This document shows, piece by piece, positions 59,262 to 64,000 of a DNA stretch of 64,000 nt. The stretch lies in contig JAQFVV010012511.1 of assembly GCA_028023455.1 (NCBI GenBank), forward strand, positions 1 to 64,000, given 5' to 3'. The first letter of the stretch is position 1. Every line of letters starts with the position of its first letter. Below the pieces are notes generated by a model that saw only the letters and a list, made by a program, of their open reading frames with translations, had not been told where the DNA came from and did no database searches. Origin of the DNA: Epiperipatus broadwayi. Lineage: Eukaryota > Onychophora > Udeonychophora > Euonychophora > Peripatidae. A program made the translations under genes and the position numbers.

Positions 59262-60370
59262 TAATAAAAAAATCACCGCTAGGGTGATTTAAACCACCAT
59301 AACTCATTCTAACGCACATACTACTTCATTTTAATTAGGCTCAGTGATCAGGGAGAGGTAGAGACTCTTAGAATTAGATTACAAATATATGACTTCCCTG
59401 TGGCAAACAAGACACGTAATGCAATGTATATATAAGATACAAACACTTTATTAGTATTAAAGTTACAAACAAATAAACAAAAAAAAGACTACTGCTTAAT
59501 TTGGTTGCTACTTATAAGATAGTGGAAATTACATTAATTAGTGAGCACATATATCCACGTTTCAATATATAACAGATATAAATATGGGACTTTGGATGAT
59601 AAACACCTTTGATCATTGGGGCAGATATCTCTCAAGCAGGTACATGATAATAAATGAAGCAGGGTAAGTTTAATTAACTCTATAAAATATGATTAAAATA
59701 GATGATCACATTGCTCTGATGATCATGACCCAAAAGTGCTGAAATATCAGGCTTTAACATACATAAGGGAGACAGTACTGGGTTGCTAAAATAATAAACA
59801 GTCCAATGAGAAGGCAATAATGGGAATGTATTCACTTCCGCAAAATTAGATTCAAATTTTATAAAATAAATGAGTCGTGGAATAAAGGAATAAGCATCTG
59901 CATATAATCCTAAATAATTCTCATTAACAGGCAGGAATGATCCACTGCACTGGTAACAAAAAAAGCACATTTGTGTGGAACTTAGACAAATAAAAATCAT
60001 CAAATTTAATCTTCTGAATCAGGGATATACACTGGCTGAAGAAACATAATAAGATAATCATGAAATTAGACAACACAGCAATGCTAAATTTATATAAAAT
60101 AATCATTTGGACTTAAAATTTAAATATATATAGAAAATAAAATGTAAATGGTCATGTCATAAGTTTATAATGTGCAGACATTTATTATATGGGTTAAATC
60201 ACAGCCTACTCAGTTATTAAAATGTTTTCCAAAAAATTAACCCTGCTTAATTAAAGATCCACCACATAGGTATTACATCTAGAAGGAAACATTGATATGA
60301 CAGTCTATAATGATAATATATTAAATTGAATTAAAAGATTTAGAGAATAAATTATTATATTGTACAATAT
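59262..60370. repeat. Anonymous 1.2-kb repeat, copy B
   Basis: Direct partner of 37117-38330, lacking the 36-bp expansion. The 107-codon minus-strand frame at 60003-59680 carries the better version of the shared reading (VYYFSNPVLSPLCM, DISALLGHDHQSN). The open frame in one copy and partial frame in the other leave open an origin from a coding element. Confidence 0.78.
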
Positions 60371-60788
60371 ACAAATATATTTTTGTCTCTTTTTAAAACA
60401 GAAAACAAAGTTATAGCTTTAACTTCAAACATTAAATTTTATTTTAAAACTGAAAGCTTGCTTATAAATAACATGTATGCAGGACTCAGTTTTATTTTTA
60501 AAAAAATTGTTTATGAACCATTAGTAATTGCATTAGTGGCTTAGATTACATATTTGAAATAATAAATTCTGAATAGATAAGTTTAACTAGAAAATAATAA
60601 TAATAAAAAAATTAGAATCAGTGAAGAGGGATTTAAATATCTTGCTTTTATTTGATTACTGGACTTTTCTTTAGATAACATCAAATATTTTAATCATTGA
60701 AATATTTTACTAAATTTACCTCTGGTTGATTCTTAGCCTTACCATATTTAGTTATTTCTGCCTTTTTTCTTTATCTCATGTTTACTAA
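60371..60788. other. Anonymous AT-rich sequence
   Basis: No feature seen between the 1.2-kb repeat and the 198-bp tandem repeat. Confidence 0.4.
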
Positions 60789-61150
60789 AATATATGATAA
60801 AATGATAATTACTTATCAGAAAGTAACAAATTTAACTTCATTTGATAGATATTCTTGTTTACTGCTGAAATAAATTTTAAATGTTCATGTCTTGTTTCTG
60901 TAAATATTAAAAAAATGAGGATGTAATTAAAACAAAGATTTTATATGTCATCTTTCCAAAAAAAATTTCAGTTTATGTCAACATAAAATATATGATAAAA
61001 TGATTATTACTTATCAGAAATTAACAAATTTGATTTCCTTTGATAGATATTATTGTTTACTACCAAAATAAATTTTAAATGTTTGCATTTTATTTCTGTA
61101 AATATTAAAAAAATTAGACCATAATCAAAACAAAGACATTATACATCATT
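60789..61150. repeat. Two-unit tandem repeat, period 198 bp
   Basis: TATATGATAAAATGAT.ATTACTTATCAGAAA starts at 60791 and again at 60989. The units share TTTGATAGATATT.TTGTTTACT and TCTGTAAATATTAAAAAAAT. Moderately diverged, non-coding. Confidence 0.82.
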
Positions 61151-63529
61151 GTTTCTAGAAAGATTATTTTGAGTTTGTAAAATCAACAAAATCTTCTTTG
61201 TTTTTGAATATTTTTAAAAACTTTAATGAACAATTATTTATTTCTCTAATATCTAATGAATTATGTTTTAAAAGTTTAAACTTTTTAAATATTTATTGCA
61301 AAATTGCAATTATTTTCTTCCTCGTAAATATAAGTAGATTCTTCATGTCATAGCAAGTCTCCAAATTTGCTTTAGGCCATATTTATGTTAGCTCCTACTA
61401 TAACATTATATTTTTGAAAATAAAGTATTTCAAGTCAAAATAAGTTATTAATAATATATATTTGTTGATATCTAATAAATATAATGTAAATTATTTTAAA
61501 AAAAATCTAAAACCATAATAAATTTGCAAATAAACATGTTTTGCGTCATTGGAAATTTCAATGTTGTAAAATGCCGAATGTTTTACAACCTTGGCAACAC
61601 ATAATGGCTGATCATGTCAGGCAAGGCTTATGTCTATTATTAGACTGGCAATTTTGAATTTCACATTTTTTGTTGCAGAAAGTTCAGGCAAAAAATATAA
61701 TAAAATATACCATTTTACATGCATTTTCATATATAATACTTACAGAAAAATTCACCAGGGGGTGACTTGGTCAAATGACATTTCTCTGTCATTTGAAGTG
61801 TAAGTGGGTTAAACAATAAGTCTAGCAAATTTAAGAAAGATCAAGTATATATTGCAATAGTCAAACTTCCTTACTACATACAATTAATTAACTGTGCATT
61901 ATAATATAATAAGAAAAACACATTTTAATAACATCACAAGAATGTTTTATATAGTTTTGTTGGACAACAGTTAATAAATAAATCATGGAAGCAAAGAACA
62001 TAGCATATTAGAGAGGCTTTAATTGTTTACCACTAAATGTAAACTTACAAAATTAAAATAATCACTTTTGAAGAATTTTGATAGTCAAACACTATGCTCA
62101 TCTTCCTGGTATAGTTCATACCTTTATGGAGTAGGGTTCTTGGATATTGGCTGGCTTGTCACTGTGTGAAATTATATACTGGGCTTTTTCTATTGATAGC
62201 ATTGCATTCTATAGTACCAGGGGAGTCCATCACGGAGATGGTCAGAGAAATCGCAATGAGCTACTCACTGGTCATAGTGGGTCATAATTTAACAGTTAAA
62301 AAAACTTTACAAGTTTACAATAATTAAAAACTTTTTCCCTGCCCCTATATATACATATCTCAAAAACAAAGGTATCTGGATGTTTCAAATTAATTAATTA
62401 TAAAAGAGAAAATTATTTTCTTTAACTAAGAAAAATATTGTTGATTGCAATCCTGATGTAGTTTAATTTTAAAAATTTTGCTAATTGGATTTCTTAATTA
62501 ATTTTCAAATGTCTTTGATCATATCTGATCCTACAATAATTACATGTTTTGTCACCTTTTCCCTTAAAATAATTACAAAATTAGAATTTAATTTATACAT
62601 TCTTTTATCATCAATTGATTTTAATTCATCAGTTACATTTTCTTTGATAACTTGAAACCCCCTTTTCTATAACATTAAATTTTGTAACAAAATTAAATTT
62701 CATAATAAAACTAAATTTCTTTTATATATTATTTTTTAAAAATGACTTAGAATTACAACTTATGGCAATAATATATACATGAAGCATATATATATATGAT
62801 GTATATATATATGATCACTTCAATATATATATATATATATTACACTTGGTATTACTTTCAAAACCATTGTTGCCTTTTTTATATACTTTCTCCTGAATTA
62901 AACTGAATAGATGTCTATTAAAGATTATATTCAGTTCAGGAATATATATATATAGAGAGAGAGAGAGACAGAGAGTCTGTGCTATTGCACATTGTCTTTG
63001 CTCAGTACCTCAGCTTGTGAATTTATGCTATTCTAAAAAAAAAAAATAAAGAGAAAAAAGATAATAACATTTCTTGTGTAAATTATGTTATCTAACTCTT
63101 AGGCATTAATATTTTACTTTATTTAATTCATTATGAGTATATAATAGATAATATATAATAAATTTAAAGCTGTTATAAAGATATAATTTTAGTATTAACA
63201 GATGTATGCTTTAGGTAAGAAGTTACTATTTAATTTATGTATACTTTAGAAAGCTGGACAGAGTTAATTGTATAGTTAAAGTTTAAAAATAATAAAATAG
63301 TTTATGAATATTAAAATACAATTATTTAATTGCTTTATAGTGATTAATAATCTGGTTAAGTTCTTTCATTTGTTAAATTTTTTAAAAAAATATCTCGAAT
63401 TAAAGTTAATTGATTTGTTTAAATAATATTAAATTGTTTAAAGAAATATAAGTTAATTATTAGGATAGATTTAATTTTAAAAAGTGGGTACTGGTTGATT
63501 AGACACATAAAAGATGAACATTTCCAGGC
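61151..63529. other. Anonymous AT-rich sequence with microsatellites
   Basis: Contains TTGTAAAATGCCGAATGTTTTACAA-type inverted words near 61563-61589 (8-bp arms), a GC-richer block at about 62090-62290 of unknown nature, (TA)n interrupted tracts at 62771-62842 and a (TA)n-(GA)n compound at 62942-62976. No gene supported. Confidence 0.45.
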
Positions 63530-64000
63530 CCTATTTTTTTGGATTTTCTTTTTTACTTATAAAAAAAAATCAAACACAGAATTTTTACTTTTTAAATATA
63601 TTTTTTTATTAACTTCAAAAAATTTACAAAAATCAAACCCAGAATTTTTAGTTTTTCAATGTATTTTTTTTATTAACATCAACAAATTTTCAACTTATTA
63701 CGGTTGCTTTTTTGTTGTTTTTTTTTAAAAATAAAATAACTAATATCAAACTAAGTCTGCTTTTTTTTTATTAATATCAAAAAATTTTCAACTTATTACA
63801 GTCACTTTTTGGGGGTTCTTTTTTTTTAAAAAAAAAACCTCAATAAATGTAAAACTTAGTATTTTTTTTTTTTGTTTTCACAACTTATTACTTTTTTGTG
63901 TGTGTTCCACTTTTTTTTGGAAAACAACATCAACAAATTTAAAAATTATGCTTTTTCTTTGTTCCATTTTTTTTTTAAAAAAAATAACAGCAACAAATTT
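63530..64000. repeat. Degenerate T-rich minisatellite
   Basis: Units of variable length (about 60 to 110 bp) built from a T8-T10 run, ATTAA(C/T)ATCAA.AAATTT and CAACTTATTAC repeat at least five times to the right edge of the window, where the array is cut. Frames on the plus strand (63495-63728) are by-products of the repeat. Confidence 0.8.

Noticed and set aside
63495-63728. A Phe/Lys-rich protein
   Set aside because: The translation simply reflects T-runs and the minisatellite unit.
60789-64000. A CRISPR array suggested by regular repeats
   Set aside because: Only two 198-bp units followed by a variable minisatellite, in eukaryotic DNA; no short identical repeats with unique spacers.
1-64000. 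A bacterial or viral genome segment
   Set aside because: Coding density is far too low, with LINEs, SINE-like sequences, a NUMT and microsatellites throughout.

Overview
This is an AT-rich, eukaryotic, gene-poor window (roughly three quarters A+T by eye) that consists almost entirely of decayed mobile elements, duplicated non-coding DNA and anonymous AT-rich sequence. No complete host gene can be supported. The best clue to the organism is a nuclear copy of mitochondrial nad5 at the left edge. It only makes sense with the invertebrate mitochondrial code (ATA as Met, AGG as Ser, TGA as Trp), so the host is an invertebrate animal. An arthropod-like animal is my best guess, but the sequence does not fix the phylum.

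Layout. 1-1030: nad5 pseudogene ended by a 187-bp inverted-repeat element, plus a diverged relative. About 2600-7225: remains of two LINEs on the minus strand, an RTE-like endonuclease piece and a LINE with a PHD-like ORF1, an endonuclease and the start of its RT. 7280-9460 and 17320-19072: two direct copies of an anonymous repeat; the first carries two later insertions, one with a 14-bp target-site duplication. 10197-11215: Glu/Lys-rich coiled-coil, gag-like remnant. 12200-15410: a third LINE with endonuclease, RT and a C-terminal zinc knuckle, broken by frameshifts. 19750-19846: a very short retroposed-looking insertion with a C20 tract and a 15-bp target-site duplication. 21890-23900: Ty3/gypsy-type pol remnant (RNase H and integrase). 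24821-29352 and 50753-55318: two direct copies of an unclassified 4.5-kb repeat with short terminal inverted repeats and a subterminal hairpin. 31990-32200: tRNA-related SINE. 32366-35668: two copies of a Penelope-like element (RT plus GIY-YIG endonuclease) arranged head to head. 37117-38330 and 59262-60370: two copies of a third anonymous repeat. 42981-48872: a large inverted duplication around a 1.1-kb spacer. 57944-58831: a second gag-like remnant. 60789-64000: tandem repeats, microsatellites and minisatellite.

The elements do not form a pathway. The informative parts are their arrangement. The Penelope-like pair forms a long palindrome. The large inverted duplication has one CpG-rich arm, containing possible promoter/first-exon sequence on both strands, and one decayed arm. 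The 4.5-kb repeat has two clear copies and no recognisable transposase. All arm lengths, identities and boundaries were judged by eye.
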